This document shows, piece after piece, positions 46,324-54,552 of a stretch of DNA of 64,000 bases. The position numbers were made by a program, and so were the translations under genes. The notes beneath the pieces were generated by a model. That model saw nothing but the letters and a program-made list of their open reading frames with translations, was not told the origin of the DNA and made no database searches. Source of the DNA: Chromohalobacter sarecensis (lineage in GTDB: Bacteria; Pseudomonadota; Gammaproteobacteria; Pseudomonadales; Halomonadaceae); NCBI RefSeq assembly GCF_023061135.1, contig NZ_JAKGAN010000004.1:186001-250000 (forward strand), given 5' to 3'. Numbering within the stretch: position 1 is the first letter of the stretch; every line of letters begins with the position of its first letter.

Positions 46324-46946
46324 TGGAGAGCATGAATCACGGTATCGGCGTTGATATCGCATTTCTGCTGTTGGCCACGCTCGCAGTGGTAACCGCTTGG
46401 CGAGTGTTTCGTACCGATTCGATGGTGCGAGCCTCCTTTTTCCTGCTGGTGTCGTTCATCGCCGTGGGTGTGATCATGATTCTGCTGGCGGCGGAATATC
46501 TGGGCGTGGCGATGTTCTTCATGATGGCCGTCGAGATGACGGTCATGGCGCTGTTCATGGTCATGTTCATGATGAACCCGGCCGGGCTGAATCCGATGAA
46601 CATGGTCCATCAGGAGCGAATCTCGATCGGGGCAGGGGTGGTCAGCTTCCTGGTGCTGAGTGCCATGGCACTGTTGGCTGTCTTTCCCGACCGGCCGGTG
46701 TCGGCCGGCCTCGACCCGGTAAGGTCACTCGGCAATGAAATGCTCGGTGATTCGATGCTGATCTTCGAGTCGGCGGGCCTCGTGCTGCTTACCACCATGA
46801 TCGGCGTGGTGGTGTTGTCGAGTCACCGTGGACGCTACGGCGCGGCCACGGAGGGCTCGCTACCACCGGGGCTGGAGCCGGGCGGCGATCCGGCGGGCAA
46901 GCCTGAAGATGACGAGGATGGCGGTCATCACCACCATCACCATTGA
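46323..46946 (+). CDS. NuoJ-like membrane subunit with His-rich C-terminus
   Basis: A 207-residue protein with five predicted helices. The third, LAAEYLGVAMFFMMAVEMTVMALFMVMFM, matches the NuoJ pi-bulge helix region. The C-terminal cytoplasmic tail is acidic and ends in six consecutive His (residues 202-207), preceded by PEDDEDGG. Such a tail could bind Cu, Ni or Zn. It starts at ATG 46323 overlapping the nuoH-like stop; an alternative reading frame start far upstream is rejected. A gap of 27 bp with AAGGAGG precedes the next gene. Confidence 0.85.
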   Translation: MESMNHGIGVDIAFLLLATLAVVTAWRVFRTDSMVRASFFLLVSFIAVGVIMILLAAEYLGVAMFFMMAVEMTVMALFMVMFMMNPAGLNPMNMVHQERISIGAGVVSFLVLSAMALLAVFPDRPVSAGLDPVRSLGNEMLGDSMLIFESAGLVLLTTMIGVVVLSSHRGRYGAATEGSLPPGLEPGGDPAGKPEDDEDGGHHHHHH

Positions 46947-46973
46947 CCCATGCAGACAGGCAAGGAGGCTTGA

Positions 46974-47279
46974 ATGACACTGGCGACACTTTTGCTATTG
47001 GCAGCGGCACTGATCGGCATCGGGATCTATGGTGCGCTTTCTCAGCAGTCATTCGTGATGCTGATGATGGGGCTGGAGCTGATCCTCAATGGCGTCATGC
47101 TGGCTGCCGTGGCGTTCTGGGCCTTTAGCGGGGCCGGGGCGCCGGAAGGGCAACTGCTGACGATCATCGTCATGGCTGTGATGGCCATCGAGATGGCCAT
47201 GGGCTTCGCCCTGGTGGTAGCGGTCTTCCGTGGTAAGCAGGCCGACACGACCGAATCACTGACCGGGTTGAAGCACTGA
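46974..47279 (+). CDS. NuoK-like membrane subunit
   Basis: A 101-residue three-helix protein, the normal NuoK length. The two membrane glutamates essential for proton transfer in NuoK are conserved: E35 (MMGLELILNGV) and E73 (MAIEMAMGFAL). The intact acid residues argue that proton movement through the E-channel region persists although the redox module is lost. AAGGAGG is seven bases before the start, and its stop overlaps the following gene start. Confidence 0.92.
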   Translation: MTLATLLLLAAALIGIGIYGALSQQSFVMLMMGLELILNGVMLAAVAFWAFSGAGAPEGQLLTIIVMAVMAIEMAMGFALVVAVFRGKQADTTESLTGLKH

Positions 47280-49204
47280 TGTTGTGGTCAATAGTTCTCC
47301 TGCCGCTACTGGCTGCTCCCGTCATGTATTGGCTTGGCAAGCACGGGTTCGGTAAGCACGGGTTCGGTAAGCACTGGTTTGGCAAACATGGCGGCCGCCC
47401 CTTGCTGAGCCTGGCGGGGGTAGGCGTTGCGATCGCCACACTATTGCTCGCCGTCCTGGCGACGTTGGGTGACTGGAGTGGGGCTTACCGCTGGAGCTCA
47501 CAGATCGTCCTGCTGATCGGGGTGACACCCGTCAGTGCGGTGTTTGCCATCGTCGTCCCGCTGATCGCCGCGCTGATCGTTCTCTATAGCACCTACCACG
47601 AATCGGAACCTGGCGGTGACGGCACAACGACAGGGCAGGCTCCTGCCAGGTTGATCGCCCTGCTGACGGCATTTGTCGGGGCGATGGAACTTCTGGTACT
47701 GGCCGATGATCTGGTGACCCTGCTGATCGCGTGGGAATTGGTAGGGGCATGTTCATGGGCCCTGATTTCCCATGAGTGGCGGAAGACCGGCAATCTTCGG
47801 GATGCCGCCTGTGCCTTTCTGGTGACGCGTTTCGGGGACCTGGGGCTCTATATTGCGGCAGCGGCAGCCTATGCCGGCACCGGCTCGTTTGCCTTTGCTG
47901 ACCTGACCCAACTCGATGGGTGGCTACTGGATGTCTTCGTTGCCGGCGCGGTGTTGGCGGCGGCCGCAAAGTCCGCCCAGGTTCCGTTCTCTCCCTGGCT
48001 GTTTGCCGCCATGTCCGGGCCAACGCCGGTATCGGCATTGCTGCATGCCGCGACCATGGTGGCGGCGGGCATCTATCTGGTGATCAGACTCCATGCAGAG
48101 ATGTCCGCCGTCGCCTGGTTTGGGCCGGTCGCGATCGCGTTAGGCCTGGCCACTGCCCTGGCAGGGGGTGTCGTGGCCTATCTTCAAGGGCATGCCAAGA
48201 AGCTTCTGGCGGCTTCGACATCGGCCCAATATGGCTTGATGTGGTTGGCGGTGGGGGCAGGCTTTCCCGGTGTTGCCCTGGTGCACTTCGTCACGCACGC
48301 GTTCATGAAAGCTGCCCTGTTCCTGGCAGCCAGCATCGCCGAACGCCATGTCGGCAGCTACTCGTTAAATGCGATGCGCCTCGGGCGTCTGCTTCCGGGT
48401 ATCGCGGTAGCCACCCTTGTGGCCAGTCTGGCACTGGCAGGGGTCGTCCCGCTGAGTGCGGCCTGGAGTAAGGAGGAGATCATCACTGCCGCTGGCCATC
48501 AGGCGTCCTGGTTGGCCGTGGTCGCCGCCATCGCGGGCGGACTCAGCGCCCTGTATGCGACACGCTTTCAACTGTTGGCGTTCGGGCGTGGTCCGCATGG
48601 CGGTACGAGCACTGCGCCATCCCAGCCAGGTCATACCCGGATGGAAGCCATCGCGCTTTATCTGTTATCGGCAGCCACGCTGCTGCTGTCGTTACTCTGG
48701 TGGCCTGGTGTCGGACCCCGTCTTGCTGATCTCTTATCAGCCGATCTTCCCCAATCCAAGCCATGGGAACTCATCGTATCGCTACTGTTGGTGGCGTCGG
48801 GCATTGTCCTGGGTGTCTGGGCGGTGCGTCGTGAGGTATCAGATTCAGGCCGACAAGGTGCCAGGCGTACCGAGTTGGCGGACTGGTTTGGCCTGCCGAC
48901 GCTGGCCGAACGTGGCGTGGGCGCAGTGATGGCGTTCAGCCATGGCCTCGCGCGTTTCGATGATCGCGTAGTGGATGCGGGCATCCAAGCCAGCGCCCGT
49001 TTCGGAGCATGGCTGGCCAAAATGGGCGATCGTCGTGGCGAAGGTGTGTTCGATGGCGCGACGAGCCAGCTGGCGAAAGGTATTGATTGGGTGGGTCAAT
49101 CGGCGCGCCAGGCCCACACCGGACAAACGCATCATTACTACACCGGCATCGCGGCAGGACTCGCCGCGATCCTGATAATCCTGGGTATAGGAGAGCTCCT
49201 TTGA
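47279..49204 (+). CDS. NuoL-like antiporter subunit with N-terminal GKH repeats
   Basis: A 641-residue antiporter-like subunit with about 16 helices and a C-terminal lateral helix, so complete. E153 in IAWELVGACSWALISHEW matches the key Glu of helix 5. The Lys-bearing ALLHAATMVAAGIYLVIR and GHAKKLLAASTSAQYG segments are typical. Right after helix 1, residues 20-39 are four GKHxF/GKHGG units encoded by 15-bp repeats at 47336-47395, giving four His on the outer loop. Overlap ATG-TGA with nuoK. Confidence 0.93.
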   Translation: MLWSIVLLPLLAAPVMYWLGKHGFGKHGFGKHWFGKHGGRPLLSLAGVGVAIATLLLAVLATLGDWSGAYRWSSQIVLLIGVTPVSAVFAIVVPLIAALIVLYSTYHESEPGGDGTTTGQAPARLIALLTAFVGAMELLVLADDLVTLLIAWELVGACSWALISHEWRKTGNLRDAACAFLVTRFGDLGLYIAAAAAYAGTGSFAFADLTQLDGWLLDVFVAGAVLAAAAKSAQVPFSPWLFAAMSGPTPVSALLHAATMVAAGIYLVIRLHAEMSAVAWFGPVAIALGLATALAGGVVAYLQGHAKKLLAASTSAQYGLMWLAVGAGFPGVALVHFVTHAFMKAALFLAASIAERHVGSYSLNAMRLGRLLPGIAVATLVASLALAGVVPLSAAWSKEEIITAAGHQASWLAVVAAIAGGLSALYATRFQLLAFGRGPHGGTSTAPSQPGHTRMEAIALYLLSAATLLLSLLWWPGVGPRLADLLSADLPQSKPWELIVSLLLVASGIVLGVWAVRREVSDSGRQGARRTELADWFGLPTLAERGVGAVMAFSHGLARFDDRVVDAGIQASARFGAWLAKMGDRRGEGVFDGATSQLAKGIDWVGQSARQAHTGQTHHYYTGIAAGLAAILIILGIGELL

Positions 49205-50688
49205 TTCTTACTGCAGCCTTGGGTCTCCCCATGCTGGGGGCTCTCGTACTCGCTATTTCACGTCGTTGGATTGAGGTTACGGCTCGCCTGTTTGCCATCG
49301 TGGTCTCGGTGTTACCCGTATTGTTACTGGCCTGGGTGTGGCTACAGTTCGATCCGCAGGGCGCCCTGTTCCAGTTTGTCGAAGAGGTACCCTGGGTGCC
49401 CGGTCTGGGCATGGGGTACAGACTGGGGGTGGATGGCATTGCGCTGGCTGTGGCGACGATGAGCGCAGTTGTCTTCGCTGCCAGTATCGCTTATCCCGCC
49501 AACACGCGGAATCAGCCTCGGCAGTACTATGCCTGGATGCTTTTTCTGCAGTCCGTGTCCCTCGGGGTCTTTTTGGCGTTGGACTTGCTGCTCTTCTATG
49601 TCTTTTTTGATCTGAGCCTGGTGGGGATGTTTTTCCTGATCGGTCGCTGGGGGCACGGCCAGGCTCAGCTAGCGGCATTCAAGTTCTTTCTTTACACCTT
49701 CTGCGGCTCGCTGTTGCTGCTGTTGGCGATCATCGGGCTTTATCTATCAGTCGAACCGCATACCTTTGACATGCGTGTACTGATCGAACAGCAGCCGCTA
49801 GCGGGGGCGGGAGTCACTGGCGGCCTGGTGTTCCTCGCCCTGATGCTCGGCTTCGCCATCAAGACGCCGGTCGTGCCCGTGCATACCTGGCTGCCGCAAG
49901 CGCATGTCGATGCCCCGGGCCCGGCCTCGGCGATCCTTGCCGGGGTACTGCTCAAGATGGGTGCTTACGGGATCATCCGTATTCCGTTTTCGATGATGAC
50001 GGAGACGTTCTCCCGTTATGCCCTGATCATCGCGCTTTTGGCTGTCGTATCGATTCTCTATGGCGCCTTCGTGGCACTCGGCCAGAAGAATTTGAAGCGA
50101 CGTATTGCCTACACCTCGATCAATCACATGGGCTATACGGTGCTCGGGATTGCGGTGGCTGGCGCATTGGTTCAGGAGGCGGGATACGCTCGTGAGTTGG
50201 CCCTGGTAGGGGCCACGGTGGAAATGGTGGCGCACGGCCTGGTTACCGGGGCGCTGTTCCTGATCTGTGGCTCGTTCTGGCAGCGTACCGAGGAATATGA
50301 CCTGGACAGCTATGGGGGGCTGCTTCGTCAGGCCCCGTGGCTGACCGCCTTCGCCGTGCTTGCCTCCTTTGCCAGCCTGGGCCTGCCCGGCCTGGCCGGT
50401 TTCGTGGCGGAGTTCCATATCTTTGCCGGCACCTTCGGCGTCTATCCATGGCTCGCCGTCATCGGTGTGCTGGGCATCCTGGTGACGGCAGCGCTGTTTC
50501 TGCAGATGCTGCAGAAGGTGTTCTTCGGGGCGATGCCGGAGCGCTGGGCGCAGTTCGAGGATCTGCGTCCCATCGAGTGGGGCGTGCTCGCGGTGCTGTC
50601 GGCAGGCTTCGTGATCATCGGCGTGGCGCCGGCGTTTCTGCTGACCCTGGTCGAGGCATCGGCGACGCTGCTGGTGGGAGGCCGCTGA
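49201..50688 (+). CDS. NuoM-like antiporter subunit
   Basis: A 495-residue antiporter-like protein starting at a TTG (49201) that overlaps the NuoL stop and has GGAGAG upstream; the frame upstream encodes no NuoM residues. KTPVVPVHTWLPQAHVDAPGPASAILAGVLLKMGAYG is diagnostic. At the helix-5 Glu position the sequence reads FFDLSLVG, so Asp137 replaces Glu. The Lys of VLLKMGAYG is retained, so a proton channel is still likely. Confidence 0.92.
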   Translation: MILTAALGLPMLGALVLAISRRWIEVTARLFAIVVSVLPVLLLAWVWLQFDPQGALFQFVEEVPWVPGLGMGYRLGVDGIALAVATMSAVVFAASIAYPANTRNQPRQYYAWMLFLQSVSLGVFLALDLLLFYVFFDLSLVGMFFLIGRWGHGQAQLAAFKFFLYTFCGSLLLLLAIIGLYLSVEPHTFDMRVLIEQQPLAGAGVTGGLVFLALMLGFAIKTPVVPVHTWLPQAHVDAPGPASAILAGVLLKMGAYGIIRIPFSMMTETFSRYALIIALLAVVSILYGAFVALGQKNLKRRIAYTSINHMGYTVLGIAVAGALVQEAGYARELALVGATVEMVAHGLVTGALFLICGSFWQRTEEYDLDSYGGLLRQAPWLTAFAVLASFASLGLPGLAGFVAEFHIFAGTFGVYPWLAVIGVLGILVTAALFLQMLQKVFFGAMPERWAQFEDLRPIEWGVLAVLSAGFVIIGVAPAFLLTLVEASATLLVGGR

Positions 50689-52097
50689 TGCCGATCGGTG
50701 ACGTATTGCCGGAAATCAGTCTAACGCTTGGCGCCGTGATCATTGTTCTGTTCGCTACCTTTACTCGGCAGCAACAGCATCACTGGGCAGCCGTTCTGGC
50801 CCTGCTGACGATTGCCCTTAGTGCGGGGCTGACTCTTGCGCAGTGGGATGGACAGCCGCAACTGACGTTCTCCGGGGTCTGGGCACTGGATGGTATGGCA
50901 ATCTCCAGCAAGCTGGTGGTGCTGATCGCCGGGGCGCTGGTCGTCGCGATGTCGCCTGAATGGATGCAGACCGATCGCCGACATGGTGAGTACTACGCAT
51001 TGGTCCTGTTCGCCCTGCTGGGCGTCGTCATGATGGCGTCAGCCAGCGATACCATGGAGTTGGTGCTGGGCGTGCTGTTGTCCTCGGTGGCCAGTTACCC
51101 ATTGGCTGCCTATCACCGTGGCTGGGCGCCCGCTCTGGAAGCCGGCATGAAGTATTTTCTGATCGGCGCTCTCACCAATGCCTTGCTGACGATCGGTGTG
51201 GTGGTGGTGTTCGGCCTGACCGGCAATACCGGCTATACGGAAGTCGCCCAAGGGCTAGCTGGAGGAAGTGACAGCCTGGCACTGACCATCGCCACCGCTT
51301 GTATCGTGCTGGGCCTGACTTTCAAGCTGGCAGCTTTCCCGGCCCATGCCTGGATGCCCGATGTCGCCCAGGGCTCACCGGCCCCGGCAGCTGCCTTTCT
51401 GACCGTGATCCCCAAAATTGGTGCCGCCGTCGCGTTGGCGCGCTTTGTGTCCCTGCTACCGCCAGACGTCGCCTGGCGAGCGATTGTTGCTGTGATCTCT
51501 GTCACGACCATGACGCTGGGCAATGTAGCCGCACTGCGGCAGACAGACGTGCGGCGCCTGCTGGGCTGGTCATCAGTCTCCCAGTCCGGATATGCCCTGA
51601 TGGCGATCGTGGTGATGAGTGTTAGCGATCAGGCTTTGCCCGCATTGGTGTTGTTTCTCGCGAGCTACGCCATTGCCAATCTGGCGGCCTTCGCTGTGAT
51701 CACATTCCTGAGAGGGCGCACTGCACTGGAGGATTACCAAGGGCTCGTGAAAAACGCGCCGATCGCCACCGTGGTCCTGATCCTGTCGCTGCTATCTTTG
51801 GTCGGTATCCCACCTCTTGTCGGATTTTTCGGCAAGCTGATGCTATTCAAGGTCACGCTCGAAGGAGGATACGCCTGGCTGGCATTCGTGGCCGCCGCCA
51901 ATACCGTCGTCTCGCTGTTTTATTATCTACGCATCGTTGCCTCAATGATGTTCGCCAATTCCAGGCCCGTCGTTCATGTGCTGCCGGGCCAATGGACGAG
52001 GATCACGATGGCCATTGCCGGCCTATTGATCCTGGCTATTGGCTTGGGGGCGGAAGTCTTGGTCGAATATACAAACGCCATCGGGTTCGCGATGTAG
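50688..52097 (+). CDS. NuoN-like antiporter subunit
   Basis: A 469-residue protein with 14 or so helices starting at the ATG overlapping the NuoM stop. EAGMKYFLIGALTNALL matches NuoN EAxxKYFLLGA with its Lys, and FKLAAFPAHAWMPDVAQGSPAPAAAFLTVIPK is diagnostic. The helix-5 region reads LGVLLSSVASYPLAAYHR where NuoN has LGLELLSL, so the usual Glu appears to be missing; this alignment is by eye. It is the last gene of the operon; no iron-sulphur or flavin subunit follows. Confidence 0.9.
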   Translation: MPIGDVLPEISLTLGAVIIVLFATFTRQQQHHWAAVLALLTIALSAGLTLAQWDGQPQLTFSGVWALDGMAISSKLVVLIAGALVVAMSPEWMQTDRRHGEYYALVLFALLGVVMMASASDTMELVLGVLLSSVASYPLAAYHRGWAPALEAGMKYFLIGALTNALLTIGVVVVFGLTGNTGYTEVAQGLAGGSDSLALTIATACIVLGLTFKLAAFPAHAWMPDVAQGSPAPAAAFLTVIPKIGAAVALARFVSLLPPDVAWRAIVAVISVTTMTLGNVAALRQTDVRRLLGWSSVSQSGYALMAIVVMSVSDQALPALVLFLASYAIANLAAFAVITFLRGRTALEDYQGLVKNAPIATVVLILSLLSLVGIPPLVGFFGKLMLFKVTLEGGYAWLAFVAAANTVVSLFYYLRIVASMMFANSRPVVHVLPGQWTRITMAIAGLLILAIGLGAEVLVEYTNAIGFAM

Positions 52098-52159
52098 CGG
52101 CTAGCAGGCCGAATATGCCTGTTAGCCATTCATGGAGTTGTACTCAGGAGGGAATCTGT

Positions 52160-53464
52160 ATGTCACTGGCTGCTAAAGAAGCGATAAAGGAAACAGCCGA
52201 TACATGTCACGCCAAGGAGTGGTTGCGTCGCTACCAGCGTGTTCGGGCTGCCACCGAAACGATCTGTGCACCGCTGTACAAGGAAGACTACATGGTACAG
52301 AGCATGCCGGATGTCAGTCCCCCAAAATGGCATATTGCGCATGTCAGCTGGTTCTTCGAAGCCTTTGTCCTGAAACCGTTTTATCCTGCCTACCAGACCC
52401 TTGATCCCGCGTACGATCATCTCTTCAATTCCTACTACGTGACCCATGGCACGCCGTTTCCGCGTCCCGACCGCGGCATGATTTCGCGCCCCACCGTGGA
52501 CGATGTCTATCGCTATCGCGCGCACATCGATCAAGCCATGGAAGCGTTGCTCAACGACCCGCCGCAGGCACATCTTGAGGAAATTCTCCGGCGCTTGGAA
52601 TTGGGGCTGCCGCACGAGCAACAGCATCAGGAACTGCTGTTCATGGATATCAAGCACATCCTGGCCCAGAATCCGCTGTGCCCCGTCTATCGAGACGATG
52701 TGGCGCCGCCCCCCGTGCATGAAGTGGGAGCGCTTGGCTGGCATGCCTATTCCGCCGGTGTGCGCTCCATTGGCCATGACGAAGCCGAGAAGGGCTTTGC
52801 GTACGACAACGAGATGGGACGCCATCGTCAGTTCGTTGAGGCCTTCCAGATCGCTGACCGCCCGGTCACCAACGGTGAGTTTCTCGAATTCATACGGGCA
52901 GGGGGCTATGACAAGCCTGACTACTGGCTCTCGGATGGCTGGGCGACGGTCCAGGCCGAGGGCTGGCGCGCGCCGCTTTATTGGGTCGAGCGAGACGGCG
53001 TCTGGCACCATTTCACTCTGAGTGGGCTCGTGCCGGTCGATCTGAGTGCGCCGGTGTGTCATGTCAGCTTCTTTGAAGCCGAGGCTTATGCCCAATGGGT
53101 GGGGGCACGTCTGCCCACCGAAGCCGAGTGGGAGACGGTGGCCAGGGACGTACCCATGCAGGGTAATTTCGTCGAGCAGGACCACCTGCAGCCGGTCGCC
53201 GCCGCAGTGCCCAAGGACCTACCGGGACAGATGTTTGGCGATGTCTGGGAGTGGACCGGCAGCGCCTACCGGCCTTATCCCGGATTCAGGACGTTGCCAG
53301 GTAGCCTGGGCGAGTACAACGGCAAGTTCATGTCCGGGCAGATGGTCCTGCGTGGCGGCTGTTGTGCCACGCCGGGCGATCACATTCGCGCGACCTATCG
53401 CAATTTTTTCCCGCCCCATGCGCGTTGGGCGTTTTCCGGTTTCCGTCTGGCCAAGGAGGGCTGA
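52160..53464 (+). CDS. EgtB-like sulfoxide synthase
   Basis: A 434-residue protein. A DinB-like N-terminal domain has H58 (PKWHIAH) and a HEQQHQE motif (H152, H156), the three-His non-heme iron site of EgtB/OvoA. A C-terminal FGE-sulfatase domain contains VSFFEAEAYAQWVGARLPTEAEWE and VWEWTGSAY. EgtB joins a sulphur donor to hercynine for ergothioneine. The partner methyltransferase EgtD is not next to it; the nearby 208-residue methyltransferase is too short. The substrate could be histidine-derived thiols other than ergothioneine. ATG follows CAGGAGGG. Confidence 0.85.
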   Translation: MSLAAKEAIKETADTCHAKEWLRRYQRVRAATETICAPLYKEDYMVQSMPDVSPPKWHIAHVSWFFEAFVLKPFYPAYQTLDPAYDHLFNSYYVTHGTPFPRPDRGMISRPTVDDVYRYRAHIDQAMEALLNDPPQAHLEEILRRLELGLPHEQQHQELLFMDIKHILAQNPLCPVYRDDVAPPPVHEVGALGWHAYSAGVRSIGHDEAEKGFAYDNEMGRHRQFVEAFQIADRPVTNGEFLEFIRAGGYDKPDYWLSDGWATVQAEGWRAPLYWVERDGVWHHFTLSGLVPVDLSAPVCHVSFFEAEAYAQWVGARLPTEAEWETVARDVPMQGNFVEQDHLQPVAAAVPKDLPGQMFGDVWEWTGSAYRPYPGFRTLPGSLGEYNGKFMSGQMVLRGGCCATPGDHIRATYRNFFPPHARWAFSGFRLAKEG

Positions 53465-53560
53465 GCATGACGCTTGTTGTTCCGTTCCCTGTGACAGGGC
53501 GGTAGCTTGCGCTATCTTGGGCGCAGAGATAGCCGCGCCTCAGTGCCAGGAGAACCCGAC

Positions 53561-53980
53561 ATGACCGTGATGACCGCCGCCGCCATCGAGGAGTTCCTCG
53601 ACGAGGTCTTTCCGCACCGACAGGGCACCATCGAAGGCGTGGGAGAAATGCGCGCGACCATGAGCCTGGCCATCGAGGATGAGCACTTACGTCCCGGTGG
53701 CTGTGTCTCGGGACCCACGCTGATGGGGCTGGCGGATGTCTGCCTGTACGTGGCGGTTCTGGCCCAGGTCGGGCCTGAGCCGATGGCGGTGACCACCGAC
53801 CTTAACTGTCATTTCCTGCGTCGCGCGCGCGGCGACCGCGATCTCATCGCCAATGCGCACATCGTCAAGCTGGGGCAGCGCCTGGCGGTTGGTGAGGTGC
53901 AGCTATTTCCCGCCGGCGACGAGGAACCGGTGGCCATCGTCACCGCGACCTACGCGCTACCCGAGCATGACGATGATTGA
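53561..53980 (+). CDS. PaaI-type hotdog thioesterase
   Basis: A 139-residue hotdog-fold acyl-CoA thioesterase. RPGGCVSGPTLMGLADVCLYVAVLA matches the PaaI/YbgC-like active-site helix, with Ala-Asp in place of the common Asp/Glu. TTDLNCHFLRRA follows as the central strand. Members hydrolyse a range of acyl-CoAs. ATG 53561 has CAGGAGAA at -13. It is separated from the EgtB-like gene by 96 bp and converges with the DUF423 gene with seven bases between. Confidence 0.85.
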   Translation: MTVMTAAAIEEFLDEVFPHRQGTIEGVGEMRATMSLAIEDEHLRPGGCVSGPTLMGLADVCLYVAVLAQVGPEPMAVTTDLNCHFLRRARGDRDLIANAHIVKLGQRLAVGEVQLFPAGDEEPVAIVTATYALPEHDDD

Positions 53981-53987
53981 CGGTGGC

Positions 53988-54371
53988 TCAATCAGTGGGC
54001 CGCTGGCGCCAGCCGCACCAGGCGAGTGTCAGCCAGCCGGCCATCAGCAATAGCCCGCCGAAGGGTGTGATGGGCCCCAGCCAATGGGCGCCGGTCAGCG
54101 CCAGCAGGTACAGCGAGCCGGAAAACGCGATCATCCCCAGGCCCCATAGCCAGAGCACCGCCCGTTGCCCTTTCAGCGCTTGCTGCCCCCGCCAGATGAG
54201 GACCGCCATGGCGGCCAAGGTGTGCCAGGCCTGGTAACGCACGCCGGTATCGAAGGCCTCGATCAGGCGCGGTGCAATGTGGCCCTGCAGGCCGTGGGTG
54301 CCGAACGCACCTGCCACCACGACCACGAAGCCGCTCAAGGCGACGAGTATCCATCCACCACGGTGGGTCAT
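53988..54371 (-). CDS. DUF423 membrane protein (YgdD-like)
   Basis: A 127-residue four-helix inner-membrane protein. The DUF423 signature is clear: VVVAGAFGTHGLQGHI at residues 18-33, FDTGVRYQAWHTLA in the middle and FSGSLYLLALTGAHWLGPITPFGGLLLMAGW near the end. Molecular function is unknown. Convergent with the thioesterase gene. Confidence 0.92.
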   Translation of the reverse strand: MTHRGGWILVALSGFVVVVAGAFGTHGLQGHIAPRLIEAFDTGVRYQAWHTLAAMAVLIWRGQQALKGQRAVLWLWGLGMIAFSGSLYLLALTGAHWLGPITPFGGLLLMAGWLTLAWCGWRQRPTD

Positions 54372-54552
54372 GTCTCATCCTGTGTCACTGACTATGCTGA
54401 AACGGTGAACGAGTGCCGGAATGTCATCCCGGGGCCCGGTGTCGCCGTGCTGAGGCTTACCCTATGGCGTCGCTTACGCCATGACAAGCCTCTCGGGATG
54501 GCGTATCGTCGCGGCCTTGCCGATCTCAAGAATCATAATGGAGCGTCAATTC

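Noticed and set aside
46929-46946. Six-His tail as a cloning tag or assembly contamination
   Set aside because: It follows an acidic native tail and is followed at once by the SD and start of the natural next subunit.
42983-52097. Ordinary NADH:quinone oxidoreductase operon
   Set aside because: NuoC, E, F, G and I are missing, and the NuoB/NuoD-like protein lacks the cluster cysteines and quinone-site His.
47279-52097. Mrp sodium/proton antiporter or DAB carbon-uptake system
   Set aside because: No MrpE, F or G-like genes and no DabA (DUF2309) gene are present, and NuoA, H, J and K homologues are.
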